From contig NZ_JAUSYH010000001.1 in assembly GCF_030816715.1 (NCBI RefSeq), positions 2,914,001 through 2,978,000 on the forward strand: a DNA stretch of 64,000 nt. Reading direction: 5' to 3'. Shown one piece after another: positions 7,562-16,379 of the stretch (positions within the stretch are counted from its first letter, which is position 1; each line of letters opens with the position of its first letter). The DNA comes from Streptomyces achromogenes. Its GTDB lineage: Bacteria; Actinomycetota; Actinomycetes; Streptomycetales; Streptomycetaceae. The position numbers and the translations under genes were made by a program. The notes under the pieces are model-generated. The model was not told where the DNA came from. It was given only the letters and a program-made list of their open reading frames with translations, and did not search any database.

Positions 7562-10500
7562 TCAGGTGATGGTGAAGTCGCTCATGTCGGCGGCACCGGC
7601 GACGCCGCTGTGCGCGGTGAAGAACATCCCGGCGTCCTGGATGGCCGCCGCTCCGGTGAGGGTTGCCGTCGAGGACACGGTGGTCCACGAGGTGCCGTCG
7701 GTCGAGTACGAGCCGGTCAGGGTGGTGCCGTCGCGGGTCAGCCGGAGCCAGACGGGTGCCGTCGTGGTGGCCGCGCCAGAGGTGTACTGGTCGAGATAGC
7801 CGTCGGAGTTGTCGTCCCACTGGAGGGTGACGCCATTGCCGGGGGTGATGGCCAAGACCGCGTATCCCGGCGAGGAACCCGTGCCGCTGACGCTGTTGCG
7901 GATCATGATGCCGGCCTTGCTCCAGCCACTGCCGCTCTTCTGACTGTCGACGCGAACCGTCACGGTGTTGCCGCTGGCGAAGGCCGCCGGACGGTAGATC
8001 GCCCCGTACTCGTCGTCGTACTGGGTGCCGTATGCCCAGGTGTCCACTCCCGCGCCGGTCAGCGAGTAGCTGCCGCCGCGGTCGACGAGGGCCGCAGGGA
8101 TGGAGGAGTACGCCTGGTAAGGGGAGGTGGTGACGGTCAGGTCGCTGAGCACCGCACTGCCCACAGTGCTGGAGTTCGCCGTGTGGATCACGCCGACGTC
8201 CTGAGCGGTGGCCGCCGAGGCGAGGGCGACGGTGCGGCCGACCTGGGTGAACGTGGTGCCGTCTGTCGAGTAGAACCCGCTGACCTTGCTGCCGGTGCGG
8301 GTCAGGCGGACCCAGACTGCGGCCGGGGTGCCGGAGACCGTGGCTCTCTTGTCGAGTCGCCCGTCGCCGTTGGAGTCGTACTGGAAGGCGACTCCGTGAC
8401 CGGGGGTCGACACCATGACCGCGTAGCCGGAAGCGGAGCCGCTGCCGCGCAGGTTGTTGCGCAGGACCACACCTGCCTTGGCCCAGGGATCGGTGGCGTC
8501 GAGGTGGTCGACCCGAGCGGTGATCGTGGTGCCCGAGGTGGCGGCCTTCTTCAGGTACGCGGTGCTGTAGGAGTCACGCTTCGCCCAGATGTCCTTGCCG
8601 GTGTCGGTGAGGGTGAGGGTGGTGCCGGACTGGCCGATGTCGGCGGGTACGGAGGAGTAGGTGGAGTAGGGGGTGGTGACGGGGCCCGCGGTTATCGCCC
8701 GGTAGGCGGGCTGGACTCCGGCCGCCGCCATGGCGGCCCTGGCGCCGCTGGGCCACTTGCCGTTGGTGACGTTCACGGTCCCGGTGACCGTGTTGCCGCG
8801 CTGCCCGTCGAAGACGTCGGTGCCTGTGTTGGAGGTCCAGTTGCCGGTCAGTGTGAGGGCACCGGTGTAGTTGCCGCCCTGGTTGTTCTCATGCGCCCAG
8901 GTGCCGGTCTGGCGGAAGACGTTGCCGCTCGCGCTGTAGTGCCGGGAGCCTTCGTCGAAGTAGAACCCGAAATAGTTGTCGTTGATCGTGCAGTAGTTGC
9001 CGTCCAGGGTGCTGCCCGGCGAGTCCGACAGGGTGTACATGCAGGCGCCGTCGTTCATGGACTGCATCACGTCATGGATGTAGTTGCCGTCGATGTGGTT
9101 GTTCTTCGCCGTGGTGGGCGTGGTGTAGACGGGCTGGTAGTCGTACAGGCCCCGGTTCTGGTAGTCGGGACTGCCGCCTGGGTCGTTGGAGCCCCAGCCG
9201 TAGCCGATGGTGATGCCCGAGTAGGGCATGTTGTAGATCTCGTTGTGCGTGATGTCGATCGTCGAGACGTAGGTGGCCAGCACCGCCGACATGTCGCGGT
9301 AGTCCAGCGCGATGTCGTGGAAGACGTTGTTGGAGACGGTGATGTTCTGGTTGGTCATCCGACTGTCACTGGGGTGATGGGCGTCGGCCTGTACGCCCCC
9401 CACGGCGACCCCGCCGCCCGCGTTCTGGGTGAAGACGCTGCCCGTGACACTGACGGTGTCGGCGCCCAGCCCCACTCCCGAGGCGTGGGCATTGGCGTCG
9501 TTGCCGATGCCCACCGCGACCTGGCCGAGCTGGGTGAATCGGTCACCGGTGAAGGCGATGTCGTGGGCGGCCGAGACCTGCACCGCGGCCGGCATCTGGT
9601 GCCAGTGCGGGCGGGTGGCCTCGAAGAGCTTGCAACCGGACTGGCACGAGGCCGGCGCGTCCGAGGGCCGGTCCCAGCTGCCGTAGATGAAGGCGCCGGT
9701 CTGCTGGCTGGCATAGCCCTGCGGGCCACTGGGCTGCAGCCAGCTGGTGTGCGAGAACTGGATTCCGGAGAACGCCAGGTCGTGCGCCGGTTTCGCGTAC
9801 GTGCCGCCGATGTCCAGCAGGGACTCGAGCCGCGGAAGCTCGACGTCCGCGCTCGACATGGTCTGCCCGGGCAGCGGCTTGTAGTACAGGGTGCCGGTCG
9901 TCGGGTCGAGGTACCACTCACCGGCCGTGTCGAGGAACTCGTAGGCGTTCTCCAGATAGAACGCGGTGTCCTGGTACGGGCTCGTGATCGTGTCGTAGCC
10001 GAAGGTGTTGTTGTTCCAGGCCGGCTGCTCCATCGTGATCACGTTGTCGCTGATGCCGGAGACAGGCGAATACCGGTTCGTGAAGGAGTCGGCGCCCTCC
10101 ACCTCGACCCGGCCGGGGTCGGCAAGGCTGTTCAGGTAGCTCAGCGAACTGCTGGTGAAGGTGTAGCCGGTGGCGGTGGGCGTCAGACTGGAGCGTGGCA
10201 CCGCGGTGCGGGCGCGAGTCGCCAGGAGCCCGTCCACGAAGAGCTGCCGGGTGTCGATCCCCTTGCCGACCGAGGCCTTCCAGATGTTCTTGGTGGAGTC
10301 CTGCACGGTCCAGCCGCTGACCTTCTTGGCGCCGGAGACCACCGGGTGCGCGAAGGGAGCGGCCTTCCAGGTCACCGTGTGGCCGCCGGTGCCGGAGTCC
10401 GCCGAGGCGAAGGTGAGCGGCGCGGAAAGCCGGTAGACGCCGTCGGCGAGCTCGACGGTGATGTCGGCCTTCATCGAGTGGTTGATCGCCCGCACGGTGG

Positions 10501-10705
10501 TCTTGGCCTGGGTGAGGGAGCACGGCCGGCTCGCGGAGCAGGCGGTGCCGGAACCGCTCGGCGAGGCATAGAGCGTCGTGCCGACCGCGAAGGCGGGACC
10601 GGCCGGGACGAGGACCGCGGCGGCCGAGGCACCGATGAGAGCAGTTGCGGCCAGCCATGATCTGAAACGGTCGGGAACCGCGGGGCGGATGCGGTCTGTT
10701 CGCAC
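7562..10705 (-). CDS. Secreted right-handed beta-helix protein with two C-terminal LamG/DUF1349-like domains (paralogue 2)
   Basis: A 1047-aa exported protein that is collinear with, and mostly identical in motifs to, the 4077-7235 product. It has a signal peptide ending PAFA near residue 40, a beta-helix core with SGITIGYGWG and NNVFHDI, and two C-terminal repeats with DPWAKAG/GWSKAG and DSNGDGRLD/DDNSDGYLD. The GTG start and its Shine-Dalgarno (GGAAGGTG) match paralogue 1. The duplication includes the promoter and the hairpin upstream of it, so regulation was copied too. It probably degrades a deoxyhexose-containing glycan outside the cell to feed the adjacent importer, a role inferred from context. 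Confidence 0.8.
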   Translation of the reverse strand: MRTDRIRPAVPDRFRSWLAATALIGASAAAVLVPAGPAFAVGTTLYASPSGSGTACSASRPCSLTQAKTTVRAINHSMKADITVELADGVYRLSAPLTFASADSGTGGHTVTWKAAPFAHPVVSGAKKVSGWTVQDSTKNIWKASVGKGIDTRQLFVDGLLATRARTAVPRSSLTPTATGYTFTSSSLSYLNSLADPGRVEVEGADSFTNRYSPVSGISDNVITMEQPAWNNNTFGYDTITSPYQDTAFYLENAYEFLDTAGEWYLDPTTGTLYYKPLPGQTMSSADVELPRLESLLDIGGTYAKPAHDLAFSGIQFSHTSWLQPSGPQGYASQQTGAFIYGSWDRPSDAPASCQSGCKLFEATRPHWHQMPAAVQVSAAHDIAFTGDRFTQLGQVAVGIGNDANAHASGVGLGADTVSVTGSVFTQNAGGGVAVGGVQADAHHPSDSRMTNQNITVSNNVFHDIALDYRDMSAVLATYVSTIDITHNEIYNMPYSGITIGYGWGSNDPGGSPDYQNRGLYDYQPVYTTPTTAKNNHIDGNYIHDVMQSMNDGACMYTLSDSPGSTLDGNYCTINDNYFGFYFDEGSRHYSASGNVFRQTGTWAHENNQGGNYTGALTLTGNWTSNTGTDVFDGQRGNTVTGTVNVTNGKWPSGARAAMAAAGVQPAYRAITAGPVTTPYSTYSSVPADIGQSGTTLTLTDTGKDIWAKRDSYSTAYLKKAATSGTTITARVDHLDATDPWAKAGVVLRNNLRGSGSASGYAVMVSTPGHGVAFQYDSNGDGRLDKRATVSGTPAAVWVRLTRTGSKVSGFYSTDGTTFTQVGRTVALASAATAQDVGVIHTANSSTVGSAVLSDLTVTTSPYQAYSSIPAALVDRGGSYSLTGAGVDTWAYGTQYDDEYGAIYRPAAFASGNTVTVRVDSQKSGSGWSKAGIMIRNSVSGTGSSPGYAVLAITPGNGVTLQWDDNSDGYLDQYTSGAATTTAPVWLRLTRDGTTLTGSYSTDGTSWTTVSSTATLTGAAAIQDAGMFFTAHSGVAGAADMSDFTIT

Positions 10706-10798
10706 GTGACACCTTCCTGGTGGTTCAGAGGGACTGCCGTGCCCATGGAGGCCAGGGAAAGAGCCGAGGGCCCAGAGGGGAAGGGAAAGAGGGCTGCA

Positions 10799-10826
10799 AC
10801 ATTAGACGTCATACGAATTTCGTCAA
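10799..10826 (-). promoter_or_regulatory. Promoter with operator in spacer, beta-helix gene 2
   Basis: On the minus strand, TTGACG (10826-10821), a 16-base spacer and TAATGT (10804-10799). The spacer contains ATTCGTATGACG, the same 12 bases as upstream of the dehydratase gene at 11814. This is a candidate binding site for the adjacent GntR regulator. Confidence 0.7.
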
Positions 10827-10870
10827 TAGATCGCACTCACAGAGGGAGGCCGCAGTCGGCTCGGGCATGC

Positions 10871-10899
10871 GAAAGCCCCCGGCCGATCGGCACGGGGGC
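10871..10899 (-). terminator. Terminator of the GntR regulator gene
   Basis: GCCCCC (10875-10880) and GGCCG pair with CGGC and GGGGGC (10894-10899). On the minus strand the hairpin is followed by TTTCG. It lies about 20 bases past the GntR stop. Confidence 0.65.
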
Positions 10900-10917
10900 G
10901 GGGTGGGCGGAATGCCC

Positions 10918-11685
10918 TCAGGAGGCGGGGGAGCTCACATTCGGCAAGCGGCGGCGACTCCACGCCGTCTGGATGTGCGCCGTCATGGCCTGCGCGGCCC
11001 CCTCGGAGTCCCGGGCCAGCAGCCGCTCGGCGACCGCGCGGTGCTCCGCGTTGGCCCGCTCGCACGCGGTCGCGTCCGGAGTGCCGTTGTAGAGGTACGT
11101 CGTGCGCGCCTGGGCGTGCAGGATCCGGATGATGGAACGCCCGAGCCTGTTGCGGGATGCCTGCATGATCCGGTCGTGGAAGACCACATCGGTCTCGATG
11201 AAGCGTGCCGGGACCGCAGTCTCCTCGTCGAGGCGGGCGAGCAGCCGCTCGATGGCTCGCAGGTCGTCGTCGGCGGCCAGCGCCGCGGCCTGTGCCGTCA
11301 TCTGGGCTTCCAGCGTCGAGCGGATGTCGACCAGTTGGTCGAGAACGACCAGCTGGTCGTCGTGCTGGACGGTGGCGGCGAGCACGACGGGGTCGAGGAG
11401 GTTCCACTCCTCGGGCGGGGTCACGGTGGTGCCGGAACCCTGCCGGGCGAGGACCAGCCCCTTGGCCTCCAGGGACTTGACCGCCTCGCGGATGGTGATG
11501 CGACTGACGCCGAACGTCTCACAGAGCTCGGGTTCGACCGGCAGGGTCGATCCGGGAGGAATGGCGCCCGACACGATCGTCTCGGTAAGGCTTTCCATGA
11601 CGGCCTGCGCCAGCCGGGCCGGACGCTTGGGCCAGGGCTTGAGAACGGCCGACTCCCCTGCTCTGCCGACGTTGTCCTTGGCCAT
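10918..11685 (-). CDS. GntR-family transcription regulator, FadR subfamily
   Basis: A 255-aa DNA-binding regulator. The N-terminal winged HTH contains LPVEPELCETFGVSRITIRE and VKSLEAKGLVLAR. The C-terminal all-helical FCD domain has the acidic/His metal- or ligand-binding pattern (DIRSTLEAQ, DVVFHDRI, NAEHRAV). The family usually represses sugar-acid or carboxylate catabolism and releases DNA on binding a pathway intermediate. It is transcribed divergently from the dehydratase operon. The intergenic region holds TCGTATGACGA, a perfect match to the published FadR-subfamily consensus TNGTNNNACNA. Likely targets are that operon and the two beta-helix genes. The effector may be fuconate or a later acid, which is inference. 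Confidence 0.93.
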   Translation of the reverse strand: MAKDNVGRAGESAVLKPWPKRPARLAQAVMESLTETIVSGAIPPGSTLPVEPELCETFGVSRITIREAVKSLEAKGLVLARQGSGTTVTPPEEWNLLDPVVLAATVQHDDQLVVLDQLVDIRSTLEAQMTAQAAALAADDDLRAIERLLARLDEETAVPARFIETDVVFHDRIMQASRNRLGRSIIRILHAQARTTYLYNGTPDATACERANAEHRAVAERLLARDSEGAAQAMTAHIQTAWSRRRLPNVSSPAS

Positions 11686-11736
11686 GCGGACCCCCTTGCT
11701 GCTGCGGATGACGGCGAGTCTACTGGGCGGAACTTC

Positions 11737-11765
11737 TTGACAGCATTCGTATGACGACTTACGTT
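11737..11765 (+). promoter_or_regulatory. Promoter and GntR operator of the catabolic operon
   Basis: TTGACA (11737-11742), a 17-bp spacer and TACGTT (11760-11765) form a near-consensus promoter. The spacer holds TCGTATGACGA (11747-11757), which fits TNGTNNNACNA at every fixed position. A repressor bound here would block RNA polymerase directly. The start codon at 11814 follows with AGGAG at 11801-11805. Confidence 0.75.
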
Positions 11766-11813
11766 ACACGAAAATTTCGCAGCAGTACTTCCCGCTCCCA
11801 AGGAGTGCAAGCC

Positions 11814-12929
11814 GTGCACATCACCGCAGTCGAATGCCATCCGGTCCGGGTGCCGGGAGCCAGCCCGTCCTTCGTCTGGCGGGACGGACTCCTGGGCAGC
11901 CCGGCCGACGGTGAGGCCGCGGTGCTGCGCATCCGCACGGACGAAGGGGCCGAGGGGGTGGCAATGGCCCCCCGGCGGGGCAGCGGGGTCATCCTGGCTG
12001 ACCTGCTGAACCGGGTGCTCCGCAACGAGTTGGTGGGGCAGGATCCCCTGCAACGGGAATGGCTCTGGCACCGCATGTGGGAGCTGGACCGCACGGAGGA
12101 GCTACCGCTCTACCTGCTGGGACTGGTCGACACCGCGCTGTGGGACCTGGCCGGACGGCTCGCCGACCGGCCCACGTGGCAGATGCTCGGCGGTTACCGC
12201 ACCTCCATACCGGCGTACGCCTCCACCGTCACGTACTCCTCGGTGGAGGAGTATCTGGACATCGCCGACCAGGCCCTGGAGCTCGGCTACCCCGCCATCA
12301 AGCTCCATGCCTGGGGTGATGCCCGCCGCGACGCCCGCCTGTCGGTGGCACTGCGCGAGCATGTGGGCGACGACGTCCCGCTGATGTTCGACGGGTCGGC
12401 GGGCTTCGACCTCCCCGACGCCACCTATCTCGGGCACGCCCTCTCGGACGCCGGCTACCTCTGGTACGAGGAGCCGATGAGGGAGTTCAGCGTCACCGCG
12501 TACAAGCGTCTCGCCGACGCGGTGGCCGTTCCCCTCCTCGTGGCGGAGACCTCCGACGGGGCGCACATGAACTCGGCCGATTTCATCCAGGCCGGCGCCG
12601 CCACTTTCGGAGTCCGCGCCTCCACCCAACTGCGCGGCGGCTTCACCGGCGCGATGCGCACCGCCCACCTCGCCGACGCCTACCGGCTGCGCGCCGAGGT
12701 GCACGGGCCGGAGATCCCCAACCGGCACCTGTGCATGGCCATCTCGAACACCACGTACTACGAGTCGCTGGTCATGGGCAATCCCATCAGCCGTGAAAGC
12801 GGCATCGACGCCCATGGCCTCGTTCACGCTCCCACCGGTCCGGGCGTCGCCCTCCCGGCGGGGTTGGATTACCCTCCCGTCCTCCAGTCATTTGTCGACA
12901 AGGAGACCGTCACCCCACCCCGGGCATGA
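11814..12929 (+). CDS. Mandelate racemase/enolase-superfamily sugar-acid dehydratase
   Basis: A 371-aa cytoplasmic enzyme with the N-terminal capping domain and C-terminal barrel of the mandelate racemase group. The second-strand motif is Lys163-Leu-His165 (AIKLHAWGD). Metal ligands are plausible at Asp193 (FDGSAGF), Glu219 (EEPM) and Glu245 (AETSDG), with His in EVHGPEIPN as general acid/base. Such enzymes remove water from fuconate, rhamnonate or similar acids to give 2-keto-3-deoxy acids. The surrounding mutarotase, aldose dehydrogenase and lactonase suggest L-fuconate, but the K-x-H form also occurs in L-rhamnonate dehydratase. The GTG at 11814 with AGGAG 8 bases upstream is preferred over the ATG at 11751, which lies inside the operator. 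Confidence 0.88.
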   Translation: MHITAVECHPVRVPGASPSFVWRDGLLGSPADGEAAVLRIRTDEGAEGVAMAPRRGSGVILADLLNRVLRNELVGQDPLQREWLWHRMWELDRTEELPLYLLGLVDTALWDLAGRLADRPTWQMLGGYRTSIPAYASTVTYSSVEEYLDIADQALELGYPAIKLHAWGDARRDARLSVALREHVGDDVPLMFDGSAGFDLPDATYLGHALSDAGYLWYEEPMREFSVTAYKRLADAVAVPLLVAETSDGAHMNSADFIQAGAATFGVRASTQLRGGFTGAMRTAHLADAYRLRAEVHGPEIPNRHLCMAISNTTYYESLVMGNPISRESGIDAHGLVHAPTGPGVALPAGLDYPPVLQSFVDKETVTPPRA

Positions 12930-13024
12930 CGACCGGAACCCCAGACCCGACCCCCCATCCCCAACACCCCGAACGCGGCGCCCCTCACGGCGGTGCGCCA
13001 CTTTTCCAAGATCCGAGGTCAGTC

Positions 13025-14389
13025 ATGAACAACGACGTTCCGGTTTCCTCCCGCCGACCGCTCAGACACACCGCCGTCGCCGCCCTGGGCGCCGTCTCCC
13101 TGCTCGCGCTCGCTGCCTGCGGCAGCGCGGACCCCACCCCCACGACGGCTTCTTCCCCGGCGGCCTTCAAGCCCGTCGCCCAGGAGAAGGGCAGTGAGAT
13201 CACGGTCTGGGCCGACGCCACCCGCGTGCCGGGCGTGCAGGCGTACCAGAAGACGCACCCGGACGTGAAGCTGAAGATCGTCACGTACAGCGGGGACGCC
13301 AACGGCGCCAACGACCTGCAGACCAAGGTCCAGCTGTTCGACCGCTCCGGCAGCGGGTGGCCGGACGTCGCCTTCAGCGCCAACGTCAACGACGGCACCT
13401 GGGCATCCCAGGGCAAGACCCCTTATGCCGCTCCCGTCGACAAGGGCCTGATCCCGCTGTCGACCCTGAACGGCTTCGCGCACGGCGCGCTGAACCCGTG
13501 CAAGGCCAACGGCAGCACCTACTGTCTGCGCAACGACCTGGCGCAGAACGTGCTCTGGTACAACAAGGAGCTCATGGGCAAGTGGGGCTACTCCGTCCCG
13601 ACCACCTGGGAGGACTACCAGGCTCTCGGTGAGCGGGTCGCCAAGGAACACCCCGGATACCTGGTCGGAACCGCCGGGGACGCCTGGACGCCCGAGGTGT
13701 ACTTCTGGGCGAGCCAGTGCACCGCCAGCACCACGACCGGCGCCAAGAAGGTCACCGTGGACCTGCACGACTCCAAGTGCACCCGGATGGCCAAGCTGCT
13801 CGACAGCCTGATCGCCAAGGGATCGGTCGCCAAGGACACCGTCTTCAGCGCCGGCTTCATCAAGAACCAGGCGAGCAAGGTCCTCATGCTCCCCGGCCCG
13901 TCCTGGTTCGGCCAGGTGCTCTTCAACTCCACGTTCAAGATCCCCGCGGGCAAGATCGCCGCTGCTTCGCCGCTGAAGTTCGAGGGTGACGCCAAGAACT
14001 ACACCGGCAACGTCGGCGGCGGCCTGTGGTTCGTCTCCTCGCACAGCAAGAACCTCAAGGCCGCTTCCGACCTGGCGACCTGGATGACGACCTCCGACGA
14101 CTACCAGGCAACCGCCGGCACGTATCCCGCGTACAAGCCGGCGGCCACCACATGGCTCGTCAACCAGCGCAGCACCGGCTACTTCGCCAACGACATCAGC
14201 CCCGTCTTCGAGGAAGCCGCGGAACTGATCTGGCCCGGCTGGTCCGCCACCCAGTACAGCCAGGAGGCGATCTACTCCTCCACCGTGATCCCAGCCCTGA
14301 ACTCCGGCAAGACCCTCATCGACACCCTGGACACCTGGCAGACGGCCATCACCGACAAGGCCAAGTCCCTCGGATACACCGTCAACTAG
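13025..14389 (+). CDS. Sugar ABC transporter substrate-binding lipoprotein
   Basis: A 454-aa family 1 solute-binding lipoprotein. The signal peptide ends with the lipobox LALAAC, lipidation expected on Cys32. The mature part begins with ITVWADATRVPGV, typical of carbohydrate-binding components. Inner motifs include QNVLWYNKELMGKWG and LPGPSWFGQVLFN. It would capture the sugar outside the membrane and pass it to the two permeases that follow. The ATG at 13025 has a GAGG Shine-Dalgarno and directly precedes a basic n-region; the longer in-frame start at 12926 would spoil the signal peptide. It is the second gene of the operon. Confidence 0.93.
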   Translation: MNNDVPVSSRRPLRHTAVAALGAVSLLALAACGSADPTPTTASSPAAFKPVAQEKGSEITVWADATRVPGVQAYQKTHPDVKLKIVTYSGDANGANDLQTKVQLFDRSGSGWPDVAFSANVNDGTWASQGKTPYAAPVDKGLIPLSTLNGFAHGALNPCKANGSTYCLRNDLAQNVLWYNKELMGKWGYSVPTTWEDYQALGERVAKEHPGYLVGTAGDAWTPEVYFWASQCTASTTTGAKKVTVDLHDSKCTRMAKLLDSLIAKGSVAKDTVFSAGFIKNQASKVLMLPGPSWFGQVLFNSTFKIPAGKIAAASPLKFEGDAKNYTGNVGGGLWFVSSHSKNLKAASDLATWMTTSDDYQATAGTYPAYKPAATTWLVNQRSTGYFANDISPVFEEAAELIWPGWSATQYSQEAIYSSTVIPALNSGKTLIDTLDTWQTAITDKAKSLGYTVN

Positions 14390-14401
14390 CGAAGCGGACC
14401 G

Positions 14402-15322
14402 ATGACCACCCACCCCGCAACGGAGCGGAGCGGCCGCCGCGGCGGCCGCTCGGCCCGCAACCCGGTCGGACGCGCCGGATACGCCTTCGTCTCCGGCTAC
14501 GTCCTTCTCCTCCTCGCCTTCGGCGTCCTGCCCACCGGTTACGCGGTATGGCTGGCGCTGTCCAACTCCCGCAACCAACTCGTCGGAATCGGCAACTTCA
14601 CCCGGACGTTCGCCGACTACCGCTTCGGACCGGCCTTCCTCCACATCGGCCTGTACCTGGTGGTGTGGCTGGCCAGCCTGATGATCCTGGTGGTGCTGCT
14701 CTCGCTGATGCTGCACGGCCGCATGCGCAGGACCTCCACCAGCCTGCGGTTCCTGTTCTACCTGCCGGGCGCCCTCGCCGGAGTGGCGAGCGTACTGCTC
14801 TTCCTGATCCTCCTCGACCCGGCCGCCAGTCCCGTCGGCTGGCTGCTGAAGAGCTTCGGCTGGGACAGCCTCGCCCAGGTCAACGCCCCAGGTCACCTGC
14901 CGGCACTCTTCACCGTCATCGCCTTCTGGACCGGGGCCGGCGGCTGGATCGTGGTCATGTACGGCGCGCTCAACAGCATCCCCGACGAAATCCTCGAGGC
15001 CGCTCGCATCGACGGCGCCAGCACGCTCCAGATCGCCCTGCGCATCCAGATCCCCATGATCACCAAGTGGATCGCCTACATGCTGATCCTGGCCTTCGCG
15101 GCCGGCACCCAGCTCTTCGTCGAGCCGCAACTGGTCTCCCTCGCCAGCTGGGGCATGATCCCCGACAGCTGGTCACCGAACCAGCTCTCCTACCAGTACG
15201 CCTTCCAGGCAGGCGACTTCAACGGCGCGGCGGCGCTCTCCGTCGACCTCCTCATCCTGGGCCTCGCCTGCGCGGTGCTCGTCGTCTTCCGCACCGGCCT
15301 GTTCGACAGGGACACAGGATGA
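14402..15322 (+). CDS. Sugar ABC transporter permease (MalF-type)
   Basis: A 306-aa inner-membrane permease of the binding-protein-dependent sugar family with about six membrane spans. The cytoplasmic EAA loop reads EAARIDGASTLQIALRIQIP, which contacts the ATPase. It starts 12 bases after the binding-protein stop. No ATP-binding subunit is encoded in this locus. Streptomyces sugar importers of this type commonly share the MsiK ATPase encoded elsewhere, so that is the likely partner by family knowledge. Confidence 0.94.
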   Translation: MTTHPATERSGRRGGRSARNPVGRAGYAFVSGYVLLLLAFGVLPTGYAVWLALSNSRNQLVGIGNFTRTFADYRFGPAFLHIGLYLVVWLASLMILVVLLSLMLHGRMRRTSTSLRFLFYLPGALAGVASVLLFLILLDPAASPVGWLLKSFGWDSLAQVNAPGHLPALFTVIAFWTGAGGWIVVMYGALNSIPDEILEAARIDGASTLQIALRIQIPMITKWIAYMLILAFAAGTQLFVEPQLVSLASWGMIPDSWSPNQLSYQYAFQAGDFNGAAALSVDLLILGLACAVLVVFRTGLFDRDTG

Positions 15323-16284
15323 CCACAGCTCCCACCATCACAGCCCGCCGAACCCCGCCGGGCCACCGTGCCGACGACCGCACCAGCCCGAGGAAACCCA
15401 TGCGCCGGACGCGCCGCCCACGCTCACTGGCCGCCCGGCTGACCTGGCTCATCGTCATGGGCCTGTTCACGCTGTTCTTCTGCGTACCGGTGGCGTGGCT
15501 CCTGCTGGCCACGACCAAGACCGACAGCCAGATCGTGCGGGACAACCCGTTCTCGTTCGGCTCGCTCGGCAAAGTCGCCGACGCCTGGCACCACCTGTAC
15601 GCATTCCAGGACGGCGCGATCCTCACCTGGCTGCAGAACTCGGCGCTCTACACATTCGGCGCACTGGCCATCACCCTGGTGACATCGGTCCCCGCCGGGT
15701 ACGCGCTGGCCCTTACCCAGTTCATCGGGCGCCGGATGCTGCTGACCATCACCATGCTCGTGATGCTCATGCCGACGGCCGCGATGGTGTTGCCCCTGTA
15801 CCTGGGGATGAACGCCGTGCACCTGGACGGCACGATCTGGTCGGTGATCCTGCCCTTCTCCTTCTTCCCGTTCGGGGTCTACCTCACCTACATCTACTTC
15901 TCCTCCAACGTCCCCTCCGACCTGCTGTCCGCCGCACGGATCGACGGCTGCTCGGAATGGCAGGTCTTCCGTCTCATCGCGATGCCGCTCGCCAAGCCCG
16001 TGATCGCCCTGGTCGGCTTCTTCAACTTCGTCGGCAACTGGAACAACTTCTTCCTGCCGTTCGTGATGCTGCCCGACAGCTCCCAGTATCCGGCGCAGGT
16101 GGGGCTGAACAACCTGCTCGCCGCCTCCCCGCTGTTCAACACCTCCAGCGGCACGGGAAACCAGATCATGCGGCCCGAACTGGCCCTGGCCACCCTCGTG
16201 ACCATCGTGCCGGTCCTGATCGTCTTCCTCTTCTCCCAGCGAGCCCTGGTGGCCGGCATGCTCGCCGGCGCGACGAAGGAGTGA
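15319..16284 (+). CDS. Sugar ABC transporter permease (MalG-type)
   Basis: A 321-aa second permease. The first 45 residues are a basic, Arg/Thr-rich cytoplasmic tail, followed by six predicted membrane spans. The EAA loop reads SAARIDGCSEWQVFRLIAMP, with the NWNNFFLP segment conserved in MalG-type subunits near the C-terminus. Its ATG overlaps the stop of the first permease (ATGA), so the two are made in equal amounts and probably form the heterodimeric channel. Confidence 0.94.
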   Translation: MTTAPTITARRTPPGHRADDRTSPRKPMRRTRRPRSLAARLTWLIVMGLFTLFFCVPVAWLLLATTKTDSQIVRDNPFSFGSLGKVADAWHHLYAFQDGAILTWLQNSALYTFGALAITLVTSVPAGYALALTQFIGRRMLLTITMLVMLMPTAAMVLPLYLGMNAVHLDGTIWSVILPFSFFPFGVYLTYIYFSSNVPSDLLSAARIDGCSEWQVFRLIAMPLAKPVIALVGFFNFVGNWNNFFLPFVMLPDSSQYPAQVGLNNLLAASPLFNTSSGTGNQIMRPELALATLVTIVPVLIVFLFSQRALVAGMLAGATKE

Positions 16285-16311
16285 GGCGGCGGCCACTCCC
16301 CTGGCGCCGCC
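16285..16311 (+). terminator. Intra-operon hairpin after permease genes
   Basis: GGCGGCG (16285-16291) pairs with CGCCGCC (16305-16311) directly after the permease stop, within a 95-bp gap. It may be a leaky terminator or an mRNA-stabilising stem that sets transport genes apart from the enzyme genes downstream. Confidence 0.45.
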
Positions 16312-16379
16312 CCGTATCCAACCGGCGTTCCGCGGCGGGCTGCCCGGCAACGCCGACCATCCTTACCGGAAGGAACCTG

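Noticed and set aside
7490..10660. 1056-aa plus-strand open frame opposite beta-helix gene 2
   Set aside because: It is the antisense shadow of a GC-rich gene. The sequence is low-complexity Gly/Val/Asp/Arg without motifs, while the minus frame has a signal peptide, repeats and family features.
13019..15130. 703-aa minus-strand frame opposite the ABC importer genes
   Set aside because: Antisense shadow rich in Gly, Asp and Val with no domain; the plus strand encodes recognisable lipoprotein and permease.
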